A stretch of 64,000 nucleotides of DNA from Isoetes taiwanensis (taxonomy: Eukaryota > Streptophyta > Lycopodiopsida > Isoetales > Isoetaceae), in NCBI GenBank assembly GCA_021234155.1, contig JAJEKV010000205.1, positions 785,501 to 849,500 on the forward strand. Direction: 5' to 3'. The position numbers were made by a program, and so were the translations under genes. Position 1 is the stretch's first letter; every line of letters starts with the position of its first letter. The notes under the pieces were generated by a model. It had not been told where the DNA came from. It searched no databases and worked only from the letters and a program-made list of their open reading frames with translations. Below, piece by piece: positions 35,209 to 46,018 of this stretch.

Positions 35209-36107
35209 TTCATCTTCTTATATTATAATATTATACCGTATTGGATTTGGATCAAGCCCTAGTTTGAATGGTGAGATCATCGATTGAATCAAGGTAGAGA
35301 TTCATCACACGACTTCCCACCACCATGATTGGTCATGATTTGACCTCTTAAGGGAAAAAGGAAAGGATCTCCAGAAATATGCTTGGCTCTTTATCACCTG
35401 GAAATGATGAGTATAGGAATATTAAATGAAAATCTGACATGTCTCTGCCTCAGGAGCAAAGCGGCTCTAGAGAGTTTCCAGCAAAACAAAGCAAGAGAGA
35501 ACAAACATCACGTCCTGCTGCAAGATAAAATCTCAAGTTTCATTAGTTGTACGTATCTAACTTAAAACTAATTTACAGCTAGCTACGTTTGGATCCTACT
35601 TGTATTATTTAGATCTTCCTTTTTTTCTTGCTTGCTACTTGGTTGTTGAACCCTGTATACAGGGCTTCTGCTATAGCACATTAATGGTGCGTCTTGAGTA
35701 TTATTCCAGTATATGATGGAGGAATCCTCACGTCAATTTTCGAATAGCTTAGTCTCAGACATTCATGTACTTTTCCTCATCAGCCTTGGAATTTCATCAG
35801 CAATGTGATATCTTACTATATCGTTCAATCTTCTGAGTTTGGTGCATGCCTGCATAGTAATAAACCCAGAAGGAGCAGAAAAGCCACTGTAGGTGCACCT
35901 GTGCACTCTGAAACAACATAATTGAGGCATCCAGCAAGCTCCGGAGTTTGCCAGATACCTATATTCTAGCAAAACACCTCTGGATTAATAAAATCTAGCT
36001 AAGACTTCAATGGTCTAGACCTTCAAGTCAAACTAAGGATGTTCCTAAACAACTCGCTAAACTGTTATTAGTAAATCTGTCTTATTTTTGGACATGCCAG
36101 CCTAAAC

Positions 36108-36674
36108 ATGAGTTTGGCCTTTCCTCAGGCTATCCATATCACACTTCCAATGATTGATGGGCGTGAGATCTCTTCTAGCATAGTCACAGAATGTACTGCA
36201 CCTCTTCACGCTTTGTTTGAGGGAGCTTCTTGTAGCATTTCCTTCAATCTCATCGTTAGCCCACATGCGCCAGTAGTCTTGGGTCTGCCCTGGCTCGAGC
36301 TACATATCGTACAGATTGATTGGCATACTAGATCCTTTCGGTTTGTTGGTTCGAGATCTAGTTCCAGTTCATCTGCAGTTCAGGCCTTTGCATCAATATC
36401 TACTTCAGTCCGTATAGTATTGTGGGCTCCTGATTATGTCCTTGCTATTTCTATTTCTGCTCCACGTTCTGATTCGGTTCTTGTCTCTGCTCCAGTTCAT
36501 GTCTCAGATTCTGACCATGTTCTAGATGATGTCCCAGCTCCAATTCTTGTTCCAGTTCCTAGTCCAGTTCCTGTTCCAGTTGCTCCTACTTGGGGGGCTG
36601 AAAAGAGACATTGTAGCGAATTAATTTACTATTCATGCAACATTGGCCATTTTCCTATAGCAATGTTGACTTAA
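36108..36674 (+). mobile_element. Gypsy fragment, unit 4
   Basis: Intact 188-codon frame, near-identical to unit 3, with a small change near 36590 (TSGTEK to TWGAEK). Confidence 0.78.
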
Positions 36675-36934
36675 GCAAATTATCTATGTGAGCAATGCTT
36701 CAAATCTATGAATAGTGTATAATATCCATCTCATGCGTCTTGGATTTATTTACAAGTATCCAACGGTCCTGGGAATCGAACAACTCGGATGATCTACGGC
36801 TCAAAGATCGTTCGATCGAAGCCTTTTTTTCACATTTGGAATAGCTTCAAAACTTTTGGTGAGGTTATTTTAATTCAAGGTTAATATTTACATGTAAAAT
36901 TATTTTAACCTAGGTAAGTTGCTCTATTTAATAT

Positions 36935-37300
36935 ATCTTTCGAGGGTCCCAACGTGCATGCTCACACTCAAACCTTTCACGAAGATCATGGTCGCGCATG
37001 GTGCACCCGACAACAGGGCTCCCACGCATCGGTTTCCTTTTCGCCAAGGCGGGTTTTGAACCCACCAACTCGCGACGCATGTTAGACTCCTTGGTCCGTG
37101 TTTCAAGGCGGGTCGAATGGAAAGCCCCACAAGCCAACGTCAGGGAGCGCGAGGGTGCATGCTAGCCCGCCAATGTGGCGTCGCCCCAAGCCCAAGCCCC
37201 GCCCTACGGCATCGTCGGGTCACATGGTCCCTCTTTATCCCGCAGACGGAATAACGCGTTGGCGGCACCCGAAGTTGACCCGGGACCAGACCAGGCCGTT
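36935..37300 (-). rRNA. 26S rRNA fragment, unit 4
   Basis: Same segment as units 1-3. The most altered copy, with changes at CAG, CCGG and CGG positions. As true rRNA this would be non-functional; sequencing noise is the simpler reading. Confidence 0.85.
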
Positions 37301-37602
37301 CGATATACAAGACTTGGAATTTTTTAACCATTGCAACTTAAGCCTTAGGTTAATAATTTCAACATAATTTTTGGCACTTCTCTATATGAATCATATTCGA
37401 TACCAGGTTATTTCAACTGCCAAACCTTTGTATCTTGAATCTAAAATTACGAAATAAATCGACTTCTTACATTCCCCTTTAGCTTATATAATTTAACAAC
37501 TCCTTTTGCGGCTTATTTTGCCAACTAAAACACGAACCTGCTACAACTTCGAGCCTTAGAAAAATGTTTACCAACTGGTCTTCCTCGTGTAGAATTTGAT
37601 TC

Positions 37603-37931
37603 TTAGTCATGGCCGATTCCTTTCATATTGAGAGGACCACAAATGTCTGTGTGAACTAGTTCAATGTTGCTTTTGCCATTTTCTTTGCCTTGTGGAAGGG
37701 GAGTCTACATTGATTTCCTAACGTACACCCTCTGCAGGTATGATTCTCCATTTTCCCGTTTTTCATACTTAATCCAGAGTACAATTTAATCATGGTTTCC
37801 ATATTATTATTAGCACGTCCCATTCTTTCATGCCAAATTGAGATATTTGCAATAGTGGTCAAGTTTGCACTTCCAATATAATGTATATTTATTCCAATAA
37901 AATTCCCAACACATTTGCCAAGAAACTTCAA
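37603..37931 (-). mobile_element. Copia fragment, unit 4
   Basis: Because of a small indel near 37777, the frame here runs on into ENHTCRGCTLGNQCRLPF and HKAKKMAKATLN. That is the CxxCxxGKxxRLPF signature of copia GAG-pre-integrase, which makes the family assignment secure for all units. Confidence 0.82.
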
Positions 37932-38834
37932 TTCATCTTCTTATATTATAATATTATACCGTATTGGATTTGGATCAAGCCCTAGTTTGAATGACTGAGA
38001 TCATCTGATTGAATCTGAAGGCCGAGATTCATCACACGACTTCCCACCACCATGATTGGTCATGATTTGACCTCTTAAGGGAAAAAGGAAAGGATCTCCA
38101 GAAATATGCTTGGCTCTTTATCACCTGGAAATGATGAGTATAGGAATATTAAATGAAAATCTGACATGTCTCTGCCTCAGGAGCAAAGCGGCTCTAGAGA
38201 GTTTCCAGCAAAACAAAGCAAGAGAGAACAAACATCACGTCCTGCTGCAAGATAAAATCTCAAGTTGCATTAGTTGTACGTATCTAACTTAAAACTAATT
38301 TACAGCTAGCTACGTTTGGATCCTACTTGTATTATTTAGATCTTCCTTTTTTTCTTGCTTGCTACTTGGTTGTTGAACCCTGTATGCAGGGCTTCTGCTA
38401 TAGCACATTAATGGTGCGTCTTGAGTATTATTCCAGTATATGATGGAGGAATCCTCACGTCAATTTTCGAATAGCTTAGTCTCAGACATTCATGTACTTT
38501 TCCTCATCAGCCTTGGAATTTCATCAGCAATGTGATATCTTACTATATCGTTCAATCTTCTGAGTTTGGTGCATGCCTGCATAGTAATAAACCCAGAAGG
38601 AGCAGAAAAGCCACTGTAGATGCACCTGTGCACTCTGAAACAACATAATTGAGGCATCCAGCAAGCTCCGGAGTTTGCCAGATACCTATATTCTAGCAAA
38701 ACACCTCTGGATTAATAAAATCTAGCTAAGACTTCAATGGTCTAGACCTTCAAGTCAAACTAAGGATGTTCCTAAACAACTCGCTAAACTGTTATTAGTA
38801 AATCTGTCTTATTTTTGGACATGCCAGCCTAAAC

Positions 38835-39356
38835 ATGAGTTTGGCCTTTCCTCAGGCTATCCATATCACACTTCCAATGATTGATGGGCGTGAGATCTCT
38901 TCCAGCATAGTCACAGAATGTACTGCACCTCTTCACGCTTTGTTTGAGGGAGCTTCTTGTAGCATTTCCTTCAATCTCATCGTTAGCCCACATGCGCCAG
39001 TAGTCTTGGGTCTGCCCTGGCTCGAGCTATATATCGTACAGATTGATTGGCATACTAGATCCTTTCGGTTTGTTGGTTCGAGATCTAGTTCCAGTTCATC
39101 TGCAGTTCAGGCCTTTGCATCAATATCTACTTCAGTCCGTATAGTATTGTGGGCTCCTGATTATGTCCTTGCTATTTCTATTTCTGCTCCACGTTCTGAT
39201 TCGGTTCTTGTCTCTGCTCCAGTTCATGTCTCAGATTCTGACCATGTTCTAGATGATGTCCCAGCTCCACTCCAGTTCTTGTTCCAGTTCCTAGTCCAGT
39301 TCCTGTTCCAGTTGCTCCTACTTCGGGAACTGAAAAGAGACATTGTAGCGAATTAA
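38835..39356 (+). mobile_element. Gypsy fragment, unit 5
   Basis: 173-codon frame. The protease-side part is as in unit 3; the tail is shifted by the 5-nt insertion to a Leu/Phe/Gln-rich end. Confidence 0.76.
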
Positions 39357-39992
39357 TTTACTATTCATGCAACATTGACCATTTTCCTATAGCAATGTTG
39401 ACTTAAGCAAATTATCTATGTGAGCAATGCTTCAAATCTATGACCGTGTATAATATCCATCTGTACGTCTTAGATTTATTTACAAGTATCCAACGGTCTG
39501 GGAATCACTGAACAACTCCAGATGATCTCTGGCTCAAAGATCATTCGATCGAAGCCTTTTTTCACATTTGGAATAGCTTCACAACTTTCGACTGAGGTTA
39601 TTTTAATTCAAGGTTAATATTTACAGGTAAAATTATTTTAACCTAGGTAAGTTGCTCTATTTAATAAGTCTCGATATACAATACAAGACTTGGAATTTTT
39701 TAACCATTGCAACTTAAGCCTTAGGTTAATAATTTCAACATAATTTTTGGCACTTCTCTATATGAATCATATTCGATAATTTTTGGCACTTTTTAGGTTA
39801 TTTCAACTGCCAAACCTTTGTATCTTGAATCTAAAATTACGAAATAAATCAGCTTCTTACATTCCCCCTTTAGCTCATATAATTTAACAACTCCTTTGCA
39901 GTTTATTTTGCCAACTAAAAACCTGAACCTGCTACAACTCAGAGCCTTAGAAAAATGTTTACCAACTGGTCTTCCTCGTGTAGAATTTGATT

Positions 39993-40320
39993 CTTAGTCA
40001 TGGCCGATTCCTTTCATATTGAGAGGACCACAAATGTCTGTGTGAACTAGTTCAATGTTGCTTTTGCCATTTTCTTTGCCTTGTGGAAGGGGAGTCTACA
40101 TTGATTTCCTAACGTACACCCTCTGCAGGTATGATTCTCCATTTTCCCGTTTTTCATACTTAATCCAGTACAATTTAATCATGGTTTCCATATTATTATT
40201 AGCACGTCCCATTCTTTCATGCCAAATTGAGATATTTGCAATAGTGGTCAAGTTTGCACTTCCAATATAATGTATATTTATTCCAATAAAATTCCCAACA
40301 CATTTTCCAAGACACTTCAA
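39993..40320 (-). mobile_element. Copia fragment, unit 5
   Basis: Same minus-strand fragment; the start reads MKCLGK where other units read MKFLGK. Confidence 0.75.
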
Positions 40321-41223
40321 TTCATCTTCTTATATTATAATATTATACCGTATTGGATTTGGATCAAGCCCTAGTTTGAATGACTGAGATCATCTGATTG
40401 AATCTGAAGGCCGAGATTCATCACACGTCTTCCCACCACCATGATTGGTCATGATTTGACCTCTTAAGGGAAAAAGGAAAGGATCTCCAGAAATATGCTT
40501 GGCTCTTTATCACCTGGAAATGATGAGTATAGGAATATTAAATGAAAATCTGACATGTCTCTGCCTCAGGAGCAAAGCGGCTCTAGAGAGTTTCCAGCAA
40601 AACAAAGCAAGAGAGAACAAACATCACGTCCTGCTGCAAGATAAAATCTCAAGTTTCATTAGTTGTACGTATCTAACTTAAAACTAATTTACAGCTAGCT
40701 ACGTTTGGATCCTACTTGTATTATTTAGATCTTCCTTTTTTTCTTGCTTGCTACTTGGTTGTTGAACCCTGTATGCAGGGCTTCTGCTATAGCACATTAA
40801 TGGTGCGTCTTGAGTATTATTCCAGTATATGATGGAGGAATCCTCACGTCAATTTTCGAATAGCTTAGTCTCAGACATTCATGTACTTTTCCTCATCAGC
40901 CTTGGAATTTCATCAGCAATGTGATATCTTACTATATCGTTCAATCTTCTGAGTTTGGTGCATGCCTGCATAGTAATAAACCCAGAAGGAGCAGAAAAGC
41001 CACTGTAGATGCACCTGTGCACTCTGAAACAACATAATTGAGGCATCCAGCAAGCTCCGGAGTTTGCCAGATACCTATATTCTAGCAAAACACCTCTGGA
41101 TTAATAAAATCTAGCTAAGACTTCAATGGTCTGGACCTTCAAGTCAAACTAAGGATGTTCCTAAACAACTCGCTAAACTGTTATTAGTAAATCTGTCTTA
41201 TTTTTGGACATGCCAGCCTAAAC

Positions 41224-41745
41224 ATGAGTTTGGCCTTTCCTCAGGCTATCCATATCACACTTCCAATGATTGATGGGCGTGAGATCTCTTCTAGCATAGT
41301 CACAGAATGTACTGCACCTCTTCACGCTTTGTTTGAGGGAGCTTCTTGTAGCATTTCCTTCAATCTCATCGTTAGCCCACATGCGCCAGTAGTCTTGGGT
41401 CTGCCCTGGCTCGAGCTACATATCGTACAGATTGATTGGCATACTAGATCCTTTCGGTTTGTTGGTTCGAGATCTAGTTCCAGTTCATCTGCAGTTCAGG
41501 CCTTTGCATCAATATCTACTTCAGTCCGTATAGTATTGTGGGCTCCTGATTATGTCCTTGCTATTTCTATTTCTGCTCCACGTTCTGATTCGGTTCTTGT
41601 CTCTGCTCCAGTTCATGTCTCAGATTCTGACCATGTTCTAGATGATGTCCCAGCTCCACTCCAGTTCTTGTTCCAGTTCCTAGTCCAGTTCCTGTTCCAG
41701 TTGCTCCTACTTCGGGAACTGAAAAGAGACATTGTAGCGAATTAA
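41224..41745 (+). mobile_element. Gypsy fragment, unit 6
   Basis: 173-codon frame, as unit 5. Confidence 0.76.
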
Positions 41746-42382
41746 TTTACTATTCATGCAACATTGGCCATTTTCCTATAGCAATGTTGACTTAAGCAAA
41801 TTATCTATGTGAGCAATGCTTCAAATCTATGACCGTGTATAATATCCATCTGTACGTCTTAGATTTATTTACAAGTATCCAACGGTCTGGGAATCACTGA
41901 ACAACTCCAGATGATCTCTGGCTCAAAGATCATTCGATCGAAGCCTTTTTTCACATTTGGAATAGCTTCAAAACTTTCGACTGAGGTTATTTTAATTCAA
42001 GGTTAATATTTACAGGTAAAATTATTTTAACCTAGGTAAGTTGCTCTATTTAATAAGTCTCGATATACAATACAAGACTTGGAATTTTTTAACCATTGCA
42101 ACTTAAGCCTTAGGTTAATAATTTCAACATAATTTTTGGCACTTCTCTATATGAATCATATTCGATAATTTTTGGCACTTTTTAGGTTATTTCAACTGCC
42201 AAACCTTTGTATCTTGAATCTAAAATTACGAAATAAATCAGCTTCTTACATTCCCCCTTTAGCTCATATAATTTAACAACTCCTTTGCAGCTTATTTTGC
42301 CAACTAAAAACCTGAACCTGCTACAACTCAGAGCCTTAGAAAAATGTTTACCAACTGGTCTTCCTCGTGTAGAATTTGATTC

Positions 42383-42709
42383 TTAGTCATGGCCGATTCC
42401 TTTCATATTGAGAGGACCACAAATGTCTGTGTGAACTAGTTCAATGTTGCTTTTGCCATTTTCTTTGCCTTGTGGAAGGGGAGTCTACATTGATTTCCTA
42501 ACGTACACCCTCTGCAGGTATGATTCTCCATTTTCCCGTTTTTCATACTTAATCCAGTACAATTTAATCATGGTTTCCATATTATTATTAGCACGTCCCA
42601 TTCTTTCATGCCAAATTGAGATATTTGCAATAGTGGTCAAGTTTGCACTTCCAATATAATGTATATTTATTCCAATAAAATTCCCAACACATTTTCCAAG
42701 ACACTTCAA
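42383..42709 (-). mobile_element. Copia fragment, unit 6
   Basis: As unit 5, with the same MKCLGK start. Confidence 0.75.
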
Positions 42710-43608
42710 TTCATCTTCTTATATTATAATATTATACCGTATTGGATTTGGATCAAGCCCTAGTTTGAATGAATGAGATCATCGATTGAATCAAGGTAGA
42801 GATTCATCACACGTCTTCCCACCACCATGATTGGTCATGATTTGACCTCTTAAGGGAAAAAGGAAAGGATCTCCAGAAATATGCTTGGCTCTTTATCACG
42901 GAAATGATGAGTATAGGAATATTAAATGAAAATCGACATGTCTACGCCTCGGGGAGCAAAGCGGCTCTAGAGAGTTTCCAAACAAAACAAAGCAAGAGAG
43001 AACAAACATCGCGTCTGGCGCAAGATAAAATCTCAAGTTTCATTAGTTATGCGTATCTAACTTAAAACTAATTTCTGACTAGCTACGTTTGGATCCTACT
43101 TGTATTATTTAGATCTTCCTTTTTTCTTGCTTGCTACTTGGTTGTTGAACCACGATATCACGGGGCTTACGCTATAGCACATTAATGGTGCGTCTTGAGT
43201 ATTATTCCATTATATGATGGAGGAATCCTCACGTCAATTTTCGAATAGCTTAGTCTCGGACATTCATGTACTTTTCCTCATCACCTTGGAATTTCATCGA
43301 CAATGTGATATCTTACTATATCGTTCAATCTTTCGAGTTTGGTGCATGCCACGCATAGTAATAAATCCGAAGGAGCGAAGAGAAGTTAACCGTGTAGGTG
43401 CACGTGCACTGAAACAACATAATTGAGGCATCCAGCAAGCTCCGGAGTTTGCCAGATACCTATATTCTAGCAAAACACCTCTGGATTAATAAAATCTAGC
43501 TAAGACTTCAATGGTCTGGACCTTCAAGTCAAACTAAGGATGTTCCTAAACAACTCGCTAAACTGTTATTAGTAAATCTGTCTTATTTTTGGACATGCCA
43601 GCCTAAAC

Positions 43609-44195
43609 ATGAGTTTGGCCTTTCCTCAGGCTATCCATATCACACTTCCAATGATTGATGGGCGTGAGATCTCTTCTAGCATAGTCACAGAATGTACTGC
43701 ACCTCTTCACGCTTTGTTTGAGGGAGCTTCTTGTAGCATTTCCTTCAATCTCATCGTTAGCCCACATGCGCCAGTAGTCTTGGGTCTGCCCTGGCTCGAG
43801 CTACATATCGTACAGATTGATTGGCATACTAGATCCTTTCGGTTTGTTGGTTCGAGATCTAGTTCCGGTTCATCTGCCGATTTCAGGCCTTTGCATCAAT
43901 ATCTACTTCAGTCCGTATAGTATTGTGGGCTCCTGATTATGTCCTTGCTATTTCTATTTCTGCTCCACGTTCTGATTCGGTTCTTGTCTCTGCTCCAGTT
44001 CATGTCTCAGATTCTGACCATGTTCTAGATGATGTCCCAGCTCCACTCCAGTTCTTGTTCCAGTTCCTAGTCCGGTTCTCGTTCGGTTGCTCCTACCGAG
44101 GCGAAAAGAGACATTGTAGCTTAATTAATTTACTATTCATGCAACATTGGCCATTTTCCTATAGCAATGTTGACTTAAGCAAATTATCTATGTGA
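43609..44195 (+). mobile_element. Gypsy fragment, unit 7 (broken)
   Basis: Frame intact through VVLGLPWLELH, then shifted at about 43877 (a CAG site altered), with the tail in a second frame from 43923. Confidence 0.72.
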
Positions 44196-44751
44196 GCAAT
44201 GCTTCAAATCTATGTAGTGTATAATATCCATCTCAGACGTCTTAGATTTATTTACAAGTATCCAACGATGCAGGAATCAGCGAACAACTCCAGATGATCT
44301 CTGGCTCAAAGATCATTCGATCGAAGCCTTTTTTCACATTTGGAATAGCTTCACAACTTTCGACTGAGGTTATTTTAATTCAAGGTTAATATTTACAGGT
44401 AAAATTATTTTAACCTAGGTAAGTTGCTCTATTTAATAAGTCTCGATATACAATACAAGACTTGGAATTTTTTAACCATTGCAACTTAAGCCTTAGTTTA
44501 ATAATTTCAACATAATTTTTGGCACTTCTCTATATGAATCATATTCGATACCAGATTATTTCAACTGCCAAACCTTTGTATCTTGAATCTAAAATTACGA
44601 AATAAATCAGCTTCTTACATTCCCCCTTTAGCTCATATAATTTAACAACTCCTTTGCAGTTTATTTTGCCAACTAAAAACCTGAACCTGCTACAACTCAG
44701 AGCCTTAGAAAAATGTTTACCAACTGGTCTTCCTCGTGTAGAATTTGATTC

Positions 44752-45076
44752 TTAGTCATGGCCGATTCCTTTCATATTGAGAGGACCACAAATGTCTGTG
44801 TGAACTAGTTCAATGTTGCTTTTGCCATGTTCTTTGCCTTGTGGAAGGGGAGTCCATTGATTTCCTAACGTACACCCTCTGCAGGTATGATTCTCCATTT
44901 TCCCGTTTTTCATACTTAATCCAGTACAATTTAATCATGGTTTCAATATTATTATTAGCACGTCCCATTCTTTCATGCCAAATTGAGATATTTGCAATAG
45001 TGGTCAAGTTTGCACTTCCAATATAATGTATATTTATTCCAATAAAATTCCCAACACATTTGCCAAGAAACTTCAA
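44752..45076 (-). mobile_element. Copia fragment, unit 7
   Basis: Same minus-strand fragment; it shares NNNIETMIKL with the single-copy locus at 16.1 kb where other units have NNNMETMIKL, so unit 7 carries the ancestral-side variant. Confidence 0.75.
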
Positions 45077-45221
45077 TTCATCTTCTTATATTATAATATT
45101 ATACCGTATTGGATTTGGATCAAGCCCTAGTTTGAATGACTGAGATCATCTGATTGAATCTGAAGGCCGAGATTCATCGCACGACTTCCCACCACCATGA
45201 TTGGTCATGATTTGATCTCTT

Positions 45222-45600
45222 AAGGGAAAAGGGAAAAGAAAAAGGGGAAGGAAAAGGGCATGGGAAAAAGGGAAAGAGAAACAGGGAAAAGAAAGGGGAA
45301 AAGGAAAGTAAAATGACATGGGAAAAGGGGAAGAAGGAAAGGGTGGAAAAAGGAGAAAAAGGTAAGGTAAGGGATAGGAAAAAGGTGGGAAGAAGGGGAT
45401 GGACAGAGTACATGGGAAAAAGAAAAGGGAAACGAAAAAAAATGGGAGGGAAAAAGGGAACGTGGAAAAAATACACGAGGCAAAGGGGAAGAAAGAAGGG
45501 GGAAAGGGCCCGGGGAAAAAGAAAAAAGAGAAAAGGTGAAGAAAAAGGAAAAACGAAACAAAAAGAGCATAAGGAGGTTGTTTTGTTTGTTTTTTTTTGT
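45222..45600 (+). repeat. Polypurine tract upstream of RKD
   Basis: About 380 bp of nearly pure A/G on the plus strand, sister to 16366-16790. It ends about 420 bp before the RKD start codon. The open frames over it come from composition. Confidence 0.9.
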
Positions 45601-45607
45601 TTTTTTT

Positions 45608-45934
45608 TTTAAAACTAGGAGTTACTCTCCTAAATTTCTAGTTTGTACAAATTTTCGGTTCCAATTTTTATTTGCCAGCAAAAAAATTGTGGGGTTTCCT
45701 TCAAAATCCAGCAAATAACCAATGGAGCATGACGTTTACCGGCAAATTATCGGCAAATTATATTGATAGAGCTACTGGGGATTTAGAAGCATGGTATAGA
45801 CTTCTCATGGCACATACAAAAATGCCAGTCTTACTTTTAGGCGCCACGTAGCATCGCCATCTGTACCGTATTCTTTATATTCTTTATAGATAAGATGATA
45901 TTTTTCACTTTGTTAATTTGCATTATCGAGATGC
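45608..45934 (+). promoter_or_regulatory. RKD 5' flank / probable promoter region
   Basis: A segment directly upstream of the RKD start, with a TATA-like run (TTCTTTATATTCTTTATAGA, about 45873-45892). Its duplicate at 16868-17196 has no gene attached. No transcription start site can be read from sequence. Confidence 0.4.
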
Positions 45935-46018
45935 GGGCAATTTCCCTCCTTTCGGAGATACAAACTGTCGTGCCCTTTTCAATGCTATGGCGATGGCAGA
46001 ATTTACAAGCGGGGTAAG

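Larger units (their letters stand above)
32659..35364 (+). repeat. Tandem array unit 3
   Basis: 2706 bp. Has the rRNA insert and no 5-nt insertion in the gypsy tail. Clusters of small differences (about 33165-33185, 34055-34105 and 35268-35300) coincide with CAG, CTG and CCG positions of the other units. Confidence 0.93.
35365..38090 (+). repeat. Tandem array unit 4
   Basis: 2726 bp. Last unit with the rRNA insert; no 5-nt insertion. Dense CHG-centred differences from about 36700 to 37560. Confidence 0.93.
38091..40479 (+). repeat. Tandem array unit 5
   Basis: 2389 bp. No rRNA insert (uninterrupted TTTAATAAGTCTCGATATAC at about 39660), 5-nt insertion in the gypsy tail, and a small templated duplication of TTTTTGGCACTT at about 39778. 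Confidence 0.93.
40480..42868 (+). repeat. Tandem array unit 6
   Basis: 2389 bp and almost identical to unit 5, including its private changes, so units 5 and 6 are the most recent duplication or have been converted. Confidence 0.93.
42869..45221 (+). repeat. Tandem array unit 7 (last)
   Basis: About 2353 bp. No rRNA insert. It joins the polypurine tract at the natural junction also seen at 16366. The first 550 bp and 44060-44290 are dense in CHG-centred differences from the other units. Confidence 0.92.

Noticed and set aside
28236-45221. CRISPR-like or phage-type array
   Set aside because: Units are 2.4-2.7 kb, contain eukaryotic retrotransposon and rRNA pieces, and have no short direct repeats with spacers.
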